Assembly: GCA_035546335.1 (NCBI GenBank)
Contig: DATKDP010000122.1
Span: forward strand, 1-34,841
Direction of reading: 5' to 3'
DNA: 34,841 bases
Origin: DATKDP01 sp035546335
Lineage (GTDB): Bacteria > Acidobacteriota > Thermoanaerobaculia > Gp7-AA8
Shown: positions 1 to 10,224 of the stretch, piece by piece
Layout of the letters: every line of letters starts with the position of its first letter
Position numbering within the stretch: position 1 is the stretch's first letter
The notes under the pieces: generated by a model
Told to the model about the DNA's origin: nothing
The model's database searches: none
Seen by the model: only the letters and a program-made list of their open reading frames with translations
Position numbers and translations under genes: made by a program

Positions 1-75
1 ACGGGCAGCACTCTCGACTGCGCCACGTGGCCGAAGATTCCTACGATCCTGACCACGTGGACATCGTCCTCATGG
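1..75. repeat. Left copy of a 75-bp direct repeat flanking the RAYT gene
   Basis: This segment matches 959-1033 at 72 of 75 positions by eye (differences at repeat positions 17, 65 and 70). It contains half of a reverse-oriented REP hairpin (GGCCGAAGATTCC at about 29-41) that never closes, and it sits between two CCACGTGG boxes, so it looks like a junction between two REP units of opposite orientation. The window begins inside or at the edge of the repeat, so its true left limit is unknown. Confidence 0.7.
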
Positions 76-98
76 CTCACCGGGTCGTCCGTCACCGG

Positions 99-120
99 GC
101 TGAAGATCGGAATCTTCAGC
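99..120 (+). repeat. REP hairpin, type 1, upstream of the RAYT gene
   Basis: Perfect 9-bp inverted repeat: arm GCTGAAGAT, loop CGGA, arm ATCTTCAGC. It is preceded by GTCACCGG and followed by CCACGTGGACATCGTCCCCATGGCTCA-like flank, the same arrangement as in the arrays at 1057-1278 and 6542-6762. There is no T-run after the stem, so it is not a Rho-independent terminator. The position just before the transposase gene, with opposite-facing REPs after the gene, is typical of RAYT loci. Confidence 0.85.
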
Positions 121-214
121 CACGTGGACATCGTCCCCATGGCTCAGTGAGTCGCCCGTCACCAGTCCTGAATTGAAGTCGGCCACAAAAGGTTGCCGAG
201 GTACACTCGGCCCG

Positions 215-802
215 ATGCTCGAGGATGGATTCTTCGATCCGTTGAAGCCGATGTGGATTCGCTGGGGCAATCTCCCGCACTGGCGTCAGGATGGTGCCCT
301 CTACTTCGTTACGTTCCGCCTCAGCGACTCACTTCCGCAGGTCAGGCTCAAGCAGCTTCAGCGCGAACGAACCGAGTGGCGCGATGCACGAACATACCTC
401 GACAATGAAGCACTCCTCGAAAAGAGCCTTCTACACCGGCGGCGCATCGAGAAATGGCTCGATGAAGGAAGCGGCTCGTGTGTGCTCCGGGATTCGGTGG
501 CGAAAGAGATCGTCGAGAGCGCCGTTCGACACTTCGACGGAGTACGGTACGAGATCGGTCCGTTCACGGTGGCTCCCAATCACGTTCACGTACTCGTTCG
601 ACCCGCATCCTCTGTGGATCTCTCGAAGATTCTCTACTCCTGGAAACGCTTTTCTTCCGGCCGGCTTCGAAAGACCGAACCGATCGCGCGAGCGTTCGCG
701 GGCCGAAGCCATTTATGGCAGACCGAGTCGTTCGACCATATCGTCAGGAACAGCCGCGAGCTCGATCGCATCAAAGCATACATAGCAAGGCACGAGCACT
801 GA
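215..802 (+). CDS. REP-associated tyrosine transposase (RAYT, Y1/HUH family), probably C-terminally shortened
   Basis: Single-domain protein of 195 residues from ATG 215; an in-frame TTG at 173 would add 14 residues. It carries the IS200-like Y1 transposase features: the HUH motif PNHVHVLVRP (His123 and His125) and, near the end, LWQTESFDHIVRNSRELDRIKAYI with the likely nucleophilic Tyr189. RAYTs are single-copy relatives of IS200 TnpA that cut and move REP hairpins; here REPs surround the gene, inverted on the two sides (99-120 against 835-934), which supports that pairing. The protein stops seven residues after the YI motif, whereas relatives usually continue through NPVxAGL and a WSSA-type tail, so it may be a truncated or decayed copy. 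The family call is firm; present activity is uncertain. Confidence 0.88.
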   Translation: MLEDGFFDPLKPMWIRWGNLPHWRQDGALYFVTFRLSDSLPQVRLKQLQRERTEWRDARTYLDNEALLEKSLLHRRRIEKWLDEGSGSCVLRDSVAKEIVESAVRHFDGVRYEIGPFTVAPNHVHVLVRPASSVDLSKILYSWKRFSSGRLRKTEPIARAFAGRSHLWQTESFDHIVRNSRELDRIKAYIARHEH

Positions 803-812
803 CGGTTTCCAG

Positions 813-934
813 GTGGCCGAAAAGTCCCCCACGTGGCCGAAGAGTCCGATCTTCGGCCCGGTGACGCACGACACGGTAGACCATGGGCAGCACTCTCGAC
901 TGCCCTACGTGGCCGAAGATTCCGATCTTCGGCC
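813..934 (-). repeat. Two reverse-oriented REP hairpins (type 2) and a remnant, downstream of the RAYT gene
   Basis: Hairpin at 911-934: perfect 10-bp arms GGCCGAAGAT and ATCTTCGGCC around TCCG. Hairpin at 835-858: the same with one mismatch at the stem base (AGAG instead of AGAT). A fragment at 813-826 (GTGGCCGAAAAGTCC) looks like a third, broken unit. These are the reverse complement of the forward REPs (loop TCCG is the complement of CGGA) but with a C-G pair where type 1 has T-A, and their outer flank holds GGGCAGCACTCTCGACTG instead of ACATCGTCCCC. The unit spacing is 76 bp. Confidence 0.85.
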
Positions 935-958
935 CGGTGACGGACGACACGGGGGACC

Positions 959-1033
959 ACGGGCAGCACTCTCGCCTGCGCCACGTGGCCGAAGATTCCT
1001 ACGATCCTGACCACGTGGACATTGTCCCCATGG
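959..1033. repeat. Right copy of the 75-bp direct repeat flanking the RAYT gene
   Basis: Nearly identical to 1-75 (three differences). The two copies delimit a 958-bp unit holding one forward REP, the RAYT gene and two reverse REPs. The internal sequence contains the same unclosed half-hairpin between two CCACGTGG boxes. It could be the scar of a tandem duplication or a target/junction produced by REP rearrangement; the sequence alone does not decide. Confidence 0.7.
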
Positions 1034-1045
1034 TTTGCTGAGTCG

Positions 1046-1290
1046 CCCGTCACCAAGCTGAAGATCGGAATCTTCAGCCACATGACATCGTCCTCATGGC
1101 TCACTGAGTCGTCCGTCACCAGGCTGAAGACCGGAATCTTCAGCCACGTGGACATTGTCCCCATGGCTCGATTGCGTCGCCCGTCACCAGGCTGAAGATC
1201 GGAATCTTCAGCCACGTGGACATCGTCCTCATGGCTCACTGGGTCGTCCGTCACCGGGCTAAGATCGGAATCTTCAGCCCCGTGGAGATG
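1046..1290 (+). repeat. Array of four forward REP units (type 1) upstream of gmd
   Basis: Hairpins at 1057-1078, 1123-1144, 1191-1212 and 1258-1278, so starts are 66, 68 and 67 bp apart. Each unit reads GTCACC(A/G)(A/G)G, hairpin with CGGA loop, CCACGTGG, ACATCGTCC(C/T)CATGGCTC. The second has a single stem change (ACCGGAAT) and the fourth lacks one G, giving an imperfect stem; it lies about 50 bp before the gmd start. The spacers are conserved between units, unlike CRISPR spacers. No gene is visible in 803-1328; the whole stretch is REP material. Confidence 0.88.
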
Positions 1291-1328
1291 ACAAGGGCCT
1301 CGTTGTCCGTCACAATCACCGACGCGTC

Positions 1329-2351
<1,023 letters not shown>

Positions 2352-2411
2352 TGCAATCCGTGACCGGGATGACACCCAGGCGTTCGATTGGCGCAGGAAC
2401 ATCCTGACCTG

Positions 2412-5330
<2,919 letters not shown>

Positions 5331-5333
<3 letters not shown>

Positions 5334-5411
5334 GGACGCGATGCCGGTCGCGCCAGTGCGGTAGGGACGCTTGAAAACGGCCCGAGACGAAGTCCCGGGT
5401 TGCGCTCCCTC
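5331..5411. repeat. Short direct repeat and imperfect hairpin after the fusion gene
   Basis: TAGGGACGC occurs at 5331-5339, where its first three bases are the stop codon of the fusion gene, and again at 5362-5370. The second copy could pair imperfectly with GCGCTCCC at 5402-5409, enclosing a CCCGGG palindrome. There is no T-run, so a terminator is not clearly supported. It may be the remnant of a small repeat element. Confidence 0.3.
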
Positions 5412-5462
5412 GGATATGTCTTCGCGAGGCATGTAATGTACGATGCGACCGATTCCAAATCG

Positions 5463-5470
5463 GGAGGTGA
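5463..5470 (+). promoter_or_regulatory. Strong Shine-Dalgarno site deciding the start at 5473
   Basis: GGAGGTGA lies with GGAGG ending 5 nt before ATG 5473. This is the best ribosome binding site I see in the window and favours 5473 over the in-frame ATG at 5443. Confidence 0.75.
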
Positions 5471-5472
5471 TC

Positions 5473-6447
5473 ATGCCCCGACCCATCACTCAATTCATCC
5501 AACGCCACTACCGGCATTTCAACGCCGCCGCCCTTCGCGCCGCTGCGGACGACTACATCCGGCATCTCGATGGAGGGGGGAAGATGATGGTGACCCTCGC
5601 GGGGGCGATGTCGACGGCTGAGCTCGGAATCTCACTCGCCGAGATGATCCGGCAGGACAAAGTCCACGCCATCAGCTGCACCGGCGCCAACCTCGAAGAG
5701 GACATCTTCAATCTCGTCGCCCACGACTGCTACGAGCGCGTCCCCCACTACCGCTATCTGAGCGCTCTCGATGAACAGGCGCTTCTCGAGCGCCACATGA
5801 ATCGGGTGACGGATACCTGCATCCCCGAGGGGGAGGCGATGCGGCGCATCGAGACCGCCGTGCTGAAGCACTGGATCGAGAAGGACCAGCGAGGGACGCC
5901 GCTCTTCCCGCACGAGTTTCTCTTCGAGATCCTCCGAGACGGGTCGATCGCGGAGTCCTACCAGATCGACCCGCGTGACAGCTGGCTCGTGGCAGCGGCC
6001 GAAAAGAACATCCCGCTCTACGTCCCCGGGTGGGAGGACTCGACGCTCGGCAACATGTACGCCAGCCACTGCATCTCCGGCGAGGTGAAGAACGTTCACA
6101 CCGTCCGAACAGGGATCGAGTACATGATCGAGCTCGCCGCCTGGTACACGGAAATCTCTGCCAGCTCGTCGATCGGATTCTTCCAGATCGGAGGCGGAAT
6201 CGCCGGCGACTTTCCGATCTGCGTCGTCCCGATGCTCCATCAGGACCTGGGGCGAACCAGCGTTCCTCTCTGGGGCTACTTCTGCCAGATCAGCGACTCG
6301 ACCACCAGCTTCGGGTCCTATTCAGGAGCAGTCCCCAACGAGAAGATCACCTGGGGGAAGCTCGGTATCGACACGCCGAGTCATGTGATCGAATCCGACG
6401 CATCGATCGTCGCCCCCCTCGTCTTCGCCTACGTGCTCGGCTGGTGA
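5473..6447 (+). CDS. Deoxyhypusine synthase-like protein (homospermidine/deoxyhypusine synthase family)
   Basis: Protein of 324 residues resembling deoxyhypusine synthase over its full length. These enzymes use NAD to cleave spermidine and transfer the aminobutyl group to a lysine (eIF5A in eukaryotes and archaea) or, in bacterial relatives, to a small amine. Seen here: TGANLEED at 70-77, equivalent to the GGxEED region; ASSSIGFFQIGGGIAGDFPICVVPM-like glycine-rich segment; and EKITWGKL with Lys296, at the position of the catalytic lysine in the SWGK motif of the human enzyme, then ESDASIVAPLVFA. Bacteria lack eIF5A, so hypusination is unlikely; the real acceptor is unknown. It sits after the AsnB-GT4 fusion (139 bp apart) and before a REP array. 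A link to glycan synthesis is possible but unproven. Confidence 0.87.
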   Translation: MPRPITQFIQRHYRHFNAAALRAAADDYIRHLDGGGKMMVTLAGAMSTAELGISLAEMIRQDKVHAISCTGANLEEDIFNLVAHDCYERVPHYRYLSALDEQALLERHMNRVTDTCIPEGEAMRRIETAVLKHWIEKDQRGTPLFPHEFLFEILRDGSIAESYQIDPRDSWLVAAAEKNIPLYVPGWEDSTLGNMYASHCISGEVKNVHTVRTGIEYMIELAAWYTEISASSSIGFFQIGGGIAGDFPICVVPMLHQDLGRTSVPLWGYFCQISDSTTSFGSYSGAVPNEKITWGKLGIDTPSHVIESDASIVAPLVFAYVLGW

Positions 6448-6464
6448 TGCGGCCCACTCGATGT

Positions 6465-6488
6465 GGCTGGACATTCCGATGTCCAGCC
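6465..6488 (-). repeat. Divergent REP hairpin with compensatory stem changes
   Basis: Perfect 10-bp arms GGCTGGACAT and ATGTCCAGCC around TCCG. Compared with the reverse-oriented REP at 911-934, three bases differ in the left arm and the three pairing bases in the right arm differ to match, so pairing is kept. Flanks are still recognisable (ATGTGG before; CCCGG and GGACGACA after). It begins 17 bp after the deoxyhypusine synthase-like stop codon. There is no T-run. Confidence 0.82.
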
Positions 6489-6533
6489 CGGCACGCGGAC
6501 GACAGACCGTCCCCATCGCTCACATCGTCGCCC

Positions 6534-6790
6534 GTCACCAGGCTGAAGATCGGAATCTTCAGCCACGTGGACATCGTCCCCATGGCTCACCGCGTCGTCC
6601 GTCACCAGGCTGAAGATCGGAATCTTCAGCCACGTGGCATCGTCCCCATGGCTCACCGCGTCGTCCGTCACCGGGCTGAAGATCGGAATCTTCAGCCACG
6701 TGGCATCGTCCCCATGGCTCATTGAGTCGTCCGTCACCGGGCTGAAGATCGGAATCTTCAGCCACGTGGGCATTGTCCCCATGGCTCACA
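6534..6790 (+). repeat. Second array of four forward REP units (type 1)
   Basis: Hairpins with arms GCTGAAGAT and ATCTTCAGC and loop CGGA at 6542-6563, 6609-6630, 6675-6696 and 6741-6762 (starts 67, 66 and 66 bp apart). All four stems are perfect. Units share the flanks GTCCGTCACC(A/G)GG and CCACGTGG(ACA)TCGTCCCCATGGCTCA with the array at 1046-1290 and face the same way. The array lies between the convergent genes ending at 6447 and 6803, a usual place for REPs. The stretch 6448-6802 holds nothing else that I can recognise. Confidence 0.9.
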
Positions 6791-6802
6791 CACTCTTCCA
6801 AA

Positions 6803-7588
6803 TCAGCGCGCGCGCAGATCGCCCTCGATGAGCTGCATCGAGAGAATGGCCTCGGCCACCAGCCGTTGCAGCGCGTAGTGCAGCCCCGCTCGTCCGTCGA
6901 GGATCGCTCCCTTGACGAAGAGGGCCACCAGAAAGGCGGCGGGCGGCCCGAGGATTCTCGTCATGCGGATGCGGTCGGCCCAGCCGAGGTCGCGCCAGCG
7001 CGTGCTGCGAAGCTTGGCGGCTTCCTGCGCCATGTAGGCGTGCTGGCTCTCGAGCCACCGCGACAACGGCTTGCGGTCGTCGTGAAGGATCCTGGAGCGA
7101 AGAGGAAAGACGGTCCCCTCGATGCGAAGCCGGTGCGTATGACCATCCTGTTCGAATCTCCCCAGCTCGCGTCTGAAGAGAACGCGCACCGGTGGATAGA
7201 GCGATCCGCGGAGCGGTCTTCCCTCGATGCAGTATCGAAAGCGCGCCTCACACGCCACGACATCGGGCGGAGGTGTGAGCGTGCGAATCTCGTCCAGCAA
7301 AGCGTCGGTCAGGATGTAATCGGCGTCGAGGGCCAGCACCCAATCCGTCTCGATTCCGCACTGCTCGAGAGCATGATTCCACTGCGTGGCGTGCAGATCG
7401 AACGGCCGCTCGAAGATCTCCACGTTCGCAAACGACGCGGCGATCTCGCGCGTCCGATCGGTGCTGAGGCTGTCGAGGACGACCACACGGCGTGCCCACT
7501 GCAGTCGATCGAGCGAGCGGCCGATGTTCGCCTCCTCGTCCTTCGTCAGCACGACGGGAGTCACGTGTCGCAGAAAGTCTTCACGCAT
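6803..7588 (-). CDS. Glycosyltransferase family 2, WaaE/KdtX-like
   Basis: Protein of 261 residues from ATG 7588. That start overlaps the upstream stop codon (ATGCGTGA), indicating translational coupling; an in-frame ATG at 7618 would give a longer overlap. The N-terminal GT-A domain has VVLTKDEEANIGRSLD at 12-27, the nucleotide-binding VVVLDSLSTDRT at 35-46 and the metal-binding DAD at 88-90. The pattern resembles the WaaE/KdtX group that adds a hexose to lipopolysaccharide inner core, but the acceptor here cannot be read from sequence. The C-terminal part (about residues 185-255) is moderately hydrophobic with amphipathic helices, perhaps for membrane association. It is the last gene of the minus-strand run that starts at 13418. 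Confidence 0.88.
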   Translation of the reverse strand: MREDFLRHVTPVVLTKDEEANIGRSLDRLQWARRVVVLDSLSTDRTREIAASFANVEIFERPFDLHATQWNHALEQCGIETDWVLALDADYILTDALLDEIRTLTPPPDVVACEARFRYCIEGRPLRGSLYPPVRVLFRRELGRFEQDGHTHRLRIEGTVFPLRSRILHDDRKPLSRWLESQHAYMAQEAAKLRSTRWRDLGWADRIRMTRILGPPAAFLVALFVKGAILDGRAGLHYALQRLVAEAILSMQLIEGDLRAR

Positions 7589-8735
7589 GGTGACCGGCCC
7601 CCGCTGCTGCCGAACCATCGACGATTCGCAGGTACGCCGCCTCCATCCGTACCGCGACCGCGTCCCAGGTGAAACATCGCTCGACCGCGGAGCGTCCGTT
7701 CGCTCCCATCTTCCTGCGCAGCGGCTTGTCGTCGAGCAGCCTGCGCAGCTCGTCCGCGAGCCTCTCCACCTCCGTCACGACGCCCGCTCCCGTTTCCTCC
7801 ACGATCTCCGCGAGTCCGACCCCGGGCGTGACCACCACGGGACATCCGCTGGCCATCGCTTCGAGGACGACGTTCCCGAAGTTCTCCGAGATCGACGGAA
7901 GAACGAGCACCGATGCGGCCGCGAGCAGCTCGTCGCGTCGATGGCGATCGACTTCGCCGGTGAATCGAACGCGGCCGCTCACGCCGAGCGCCCGCGCCCG
8001 CGCGGTCAGCCCGGAAACCGCGCCGTCTTCGTCGTGGCCGGCGACCGTGAGGACTGCGTCCGGAATCCCGGCGAGTGCGGTGATCAGATGATCGATCCGT
8101 TTTTTCCAGTTGATCCGCCCGAGGAACAGGATCGAGCGATCGTCGCGGGGCGCGGTGCCGGCGGCCGGAAGATCGACTCCGTTCGGCACGATGAATGGTT
8201 GCGGCAGCTCGAGCTTCAATGCTTCAGCTTCGTTCCTTTCGAGCGAGCTGGTGAAGTGGATCGCCGCCGCGTGCGCGAGGTTCCGCGACTCGATCCAGCG
8301 GATCCATGTACTCTTTGCGATGCGGCTCCTCTTCTGAATCAGCTCGCGAACGAGCATCCCGCGCGGAGAGATGATGTAAGGCTTCGCGGCCCCTCGCGCC
8401 GCGCGTGCTGCGGCGGCGGTCGGCCAGAGATAGACGGAGTGGAGATGGAGAAGATCGAGCCCGGGCACCTCGGCGCGGAGAGCGCGCCGCATCGAGGGCG
8501 ACCAGTAGATCCGCCGTGCCAGGGGAGAGCGAAAGTACGAAACGCGGACGCCATCGATGTCGACCGGCGTTTCATGCGGTACATTCGAATCGTCCGCTCC
8601 GTCGACGCTCGTCGTGAAGACGTGCACGTCGTGGCCACGCCGCGCCAGGGCGGCGCAGAGACCATGGACCGAGTGGATGGTTCCGCCGTAGCGCGTCGCG
8701 GGAAGGTACGTCGGGGAGACGTGGAGGATCCTCAC
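7581..8735 (-). CDS. Glycosyltransferase family 4
   Basis: Protein of 384 residues starting with GTG at 8735 (MRILHVSPTYLPATRYGGTIHSVHG), a typical GT4 N-terminus with the glycine-rich acceptor loop. The C-terminal Rossmann domain has the donor-binding segment RSILFLGRINWKKRIDHLI and the EX7E motif in SENFGNVVLEAMASGCPVVVT. Such GT-B enzymes transfer sugars from nucleotide donors in the cytoplasm. It follows the O-antigen ligase-like gene by 28 bp and overlaps the next GT2 by 8 bp, so these are probably one transcript. Specific donor and acceptor are unknown. Confidence 0.92.
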   Translation of the reverse strand: MRILHVSPTYLPATRYGGTIHSVHGLCAALARRGHDVHVFTTSVDGADDSNVPHETPVDIDGVRVSYFRSPLARRIYWSPSMRRALRAEVPGLDLLHLHSVYLWPTAAAARAARGAAKPYIISPRGMLVRELIQKRSRIAKSTWIRWIESRNLAHAAAIHFTSSLERNEAEALKLELPQPFIVPNGVDLPAAGTAPRDDRSILFLGRINWKKRIDHLITALAGIPDAVLTVAGHDEDGAVSGLTARARALGVSGRVRFTGEVDRHRRDELLAAASVLVLPSISENFGNVVLEAMASGCPVVVTPGVGLAEIVEETGAGVVTEVERLADELRRLLDDKPLRRKMGANGRSAVERCFTWDAVAVRMEAAYLRIVDGSAAAGAGHHA

Positions 8736-8763
8736 CCGGCGATTGTAGCGCCGCCGGGGTCGA

Positions 8764-10167
8764 TCACCGGACGCCGAGCGGCTGGGGAGCGACGCCCGCG
8801 AGCTGAGGCTGCGCGACGGCGGGCACGGGCTCCGGACGTTGCAGCGGCTCGTTCATGCTCTGAGTCGCGAAGAGCGCGCCGATGAGGTATGCATTCATCA
8901 GCACGAGATACGGATCGCTGAACGGCTGGTGCGAGACGAGAAACGACGCGAAGTTCGCCGCGATCAGAGCCAGCAGCGCCAGCGGGAGCACCGCCGCCGG
9001 CGGATCGAGCCGAGGAGCGTGCGCGATTCGCCACATTCTCCGAGCGGCGATGACGCCGAAGAAGAGAAGAAAGATCAGTGCAGGGAACCCGAGCTCCACG
9101 GCGAGCTTGCCGGCGCCCCCTTCCTGCCATGTCCCGACGGTGCCGGGTTTGACGAGATGTCGCGTCCCCTGCGTCGCGGCTCCGAGTCCGAGTCCTGTCA
9201 ATCCGGCCTGTCGAAACGTGCCGAGGAGTCCCCCTTCGAGTCGCTTGAGAATCTCTCCCTGCGACGTTCCGGCGCTGCGCGTGTAGATCGCGCTCTTCTT
9301 CCCTCCCGCCATCTGGTCGACGATCAGCCAGAGGCTCAGCGCCGTGCCGGCGAGAGCCGAGACCTGCGCAATGCTGAAGCGTCTGAGGAAGCGAATGAGA
9401 AAGACGGCTGCGAAGACGGCGATCATATAGAGCATCTTCCGCCTTCCGCTCATCAGGCAGCAGAGAAACCCCCACGACGAGACGCCCATCCAGAGCCATC
9501 CGCGCGGGAAGCCCTTCCGGACGATCATCGTCAGCCCGATCATGCAGAGCATCGCCGCGTGCCACGCCATGATGTCGGGCCCGCGGAACGTTCCGGACAG
9601 CAGTCGCACCTGGACGCCGGGAAGATGGCGGATCCAGTCCTGTGCCATGCCGACGGTGCCGAGAAAGGGAAGGTTCTCGTTCCAGAACTCGAGGGGGACG
9701 GCGATGAGGGCGACCGAGGTGATGGCCGCGTAGAACGTCAGGAGCCGGGTGATGTCGCGATCGTTCCGGGTGAGCAGATACCCGAGGAGAATCGCTGGGA
9801 GCGGCAGCAGGTAGACGAAGAGTGCGAGAGCGGGCGCCTTCCAGTTGGTGAGTCCGAACGTCACCAGGCCGTTGAGCGCCGCGAGCACGAGGAACCAGAA
9901 GAAGATGATGAAGAGACGGTACAGATCGCGATACTCCGTCCTGAAACGGGCGGCGGCGTCGCGAAGCTTCGCGAGCGCGCCGAAGACGACGACGCCGTAA
10001 ACCGCGGCGATGGCGAGGATGAACATCGGTGAGTGCCCGGGCGTCATCTTCCGCACGGGATCCTGCAGCACACCGACCACGAGAGCGAGGAGCCAGCCGC
10101 GGCGCGGATCGACCAGCGCGACGGCCATCGCGAGACCGAGAAAAGCGAGAAACATGCTGGTGATCAT
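8764..10167 (-). CDS. O-antigen ligase/polymerase-like integral membrane protein
   Basis: Protein of 467 residues with about ten to twelve hydrophobic segments, beginning MITSMFLAFLGLAMAVALV and ending in a proline-rich cytoplasmic-like tail. The arrangement (many TM helices, a long periplasmic loop around residues 265-330 containing SGTFRGPD earlier and GLTGLGLGAATQGTRHL later, then a late TM pair GGAGKLAVELGFPALIF) resembles the Wzy_C/WaaL superfamily that joins or polymerises glycan chains in the periplasm. In an ABC-exported system, a ligase role is more natural than polymerisation. Sequence identity in this superfamily is always low, so ligase versus polymerase cannot be decided. It lies 57 bp after the upstream GT39-like gene. 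Confidence 0.75.
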   Translation of the reverse strand: MITSMFLAFLGLAMAVALVDPRRGWLLALVVGVLQDPVRKMTPGHSPMFILAIAAVYGVVVFGALAKLRDAAARFRTEYRDLYRLFIIFFWFLVLAALNGLVTFGLTNWKAPALALFVYLLPLPAILLGYLLTRNDRDITRLLTFYAAITSVALIAVPLEFWNENLPFLGTVGMAQDWIRHLPGVQVRLLSGTFRGPDIMAWHAAMLCMIGLTMIVRKGFPRGWLWMGVSSWGFLCCLMSGRRKMLYMIAVFAAVFLIRFLRRFSIAQVSALAGTALSLWLIVDQMAGGKKSAIYTRSAGTSQGEILKRLEGGLLGTFRQAGLTGLGLGAATQGTRHLVKPGTVGTWQEGGAGKLAVELGFPALIFLLFFGVIAARRMWRIAHAPRLDPPAAVLPLALLALIAANFASFLVSHQPFSDPYLVLMNAYLIGALFATQSMNEPLQRPEPVPAVAQPQLAGVAPQPLGVR

Positions 10168-10224
10168 GGGTACAGGACCTGACTGCGTTCGATTATCGCT
10201 CCGGGGGACCAGAAGGCTCCAATG

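Noticed and set aside
911..934. REP hairpins as Rho-independent terminators
   Set aside because: No T-run follows any of the stems, and units also lie upstream of genes such as gmd.
634..1254. Open frame on the minus strand reading as a protein with repeated HVAEDSDLQPGDGR-like segments (a similar one at 6429-6801)
   Set aside because: It is just the REP array and the antisense of the RAYT gene read as protein; the repeat period follows the REP unit and different frames give similar repeats.
1046..1290. Regularly spaced palindromes resembling a CRISPR array (also 6534-6790)
   Set aside because: The sequences between the palindromes are themselves conserved from unit to unit, there are no cas genes, and a RAYT gene is adjacent. 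They are REP units.
5473..6447. Hypusine modification pathway as in eukaryotes
   Set aside because: There is no eIF5A-like gene in the window and bacteria are not known to have one; bacterial members of this family act on other amines.
7386..8885. Plus-strand open frame of about 500 codons opposite the GT4 gene
   Set aside because: No family resemblance, rich in Arg, Asp and Pro, and antisense to a clear GT4.
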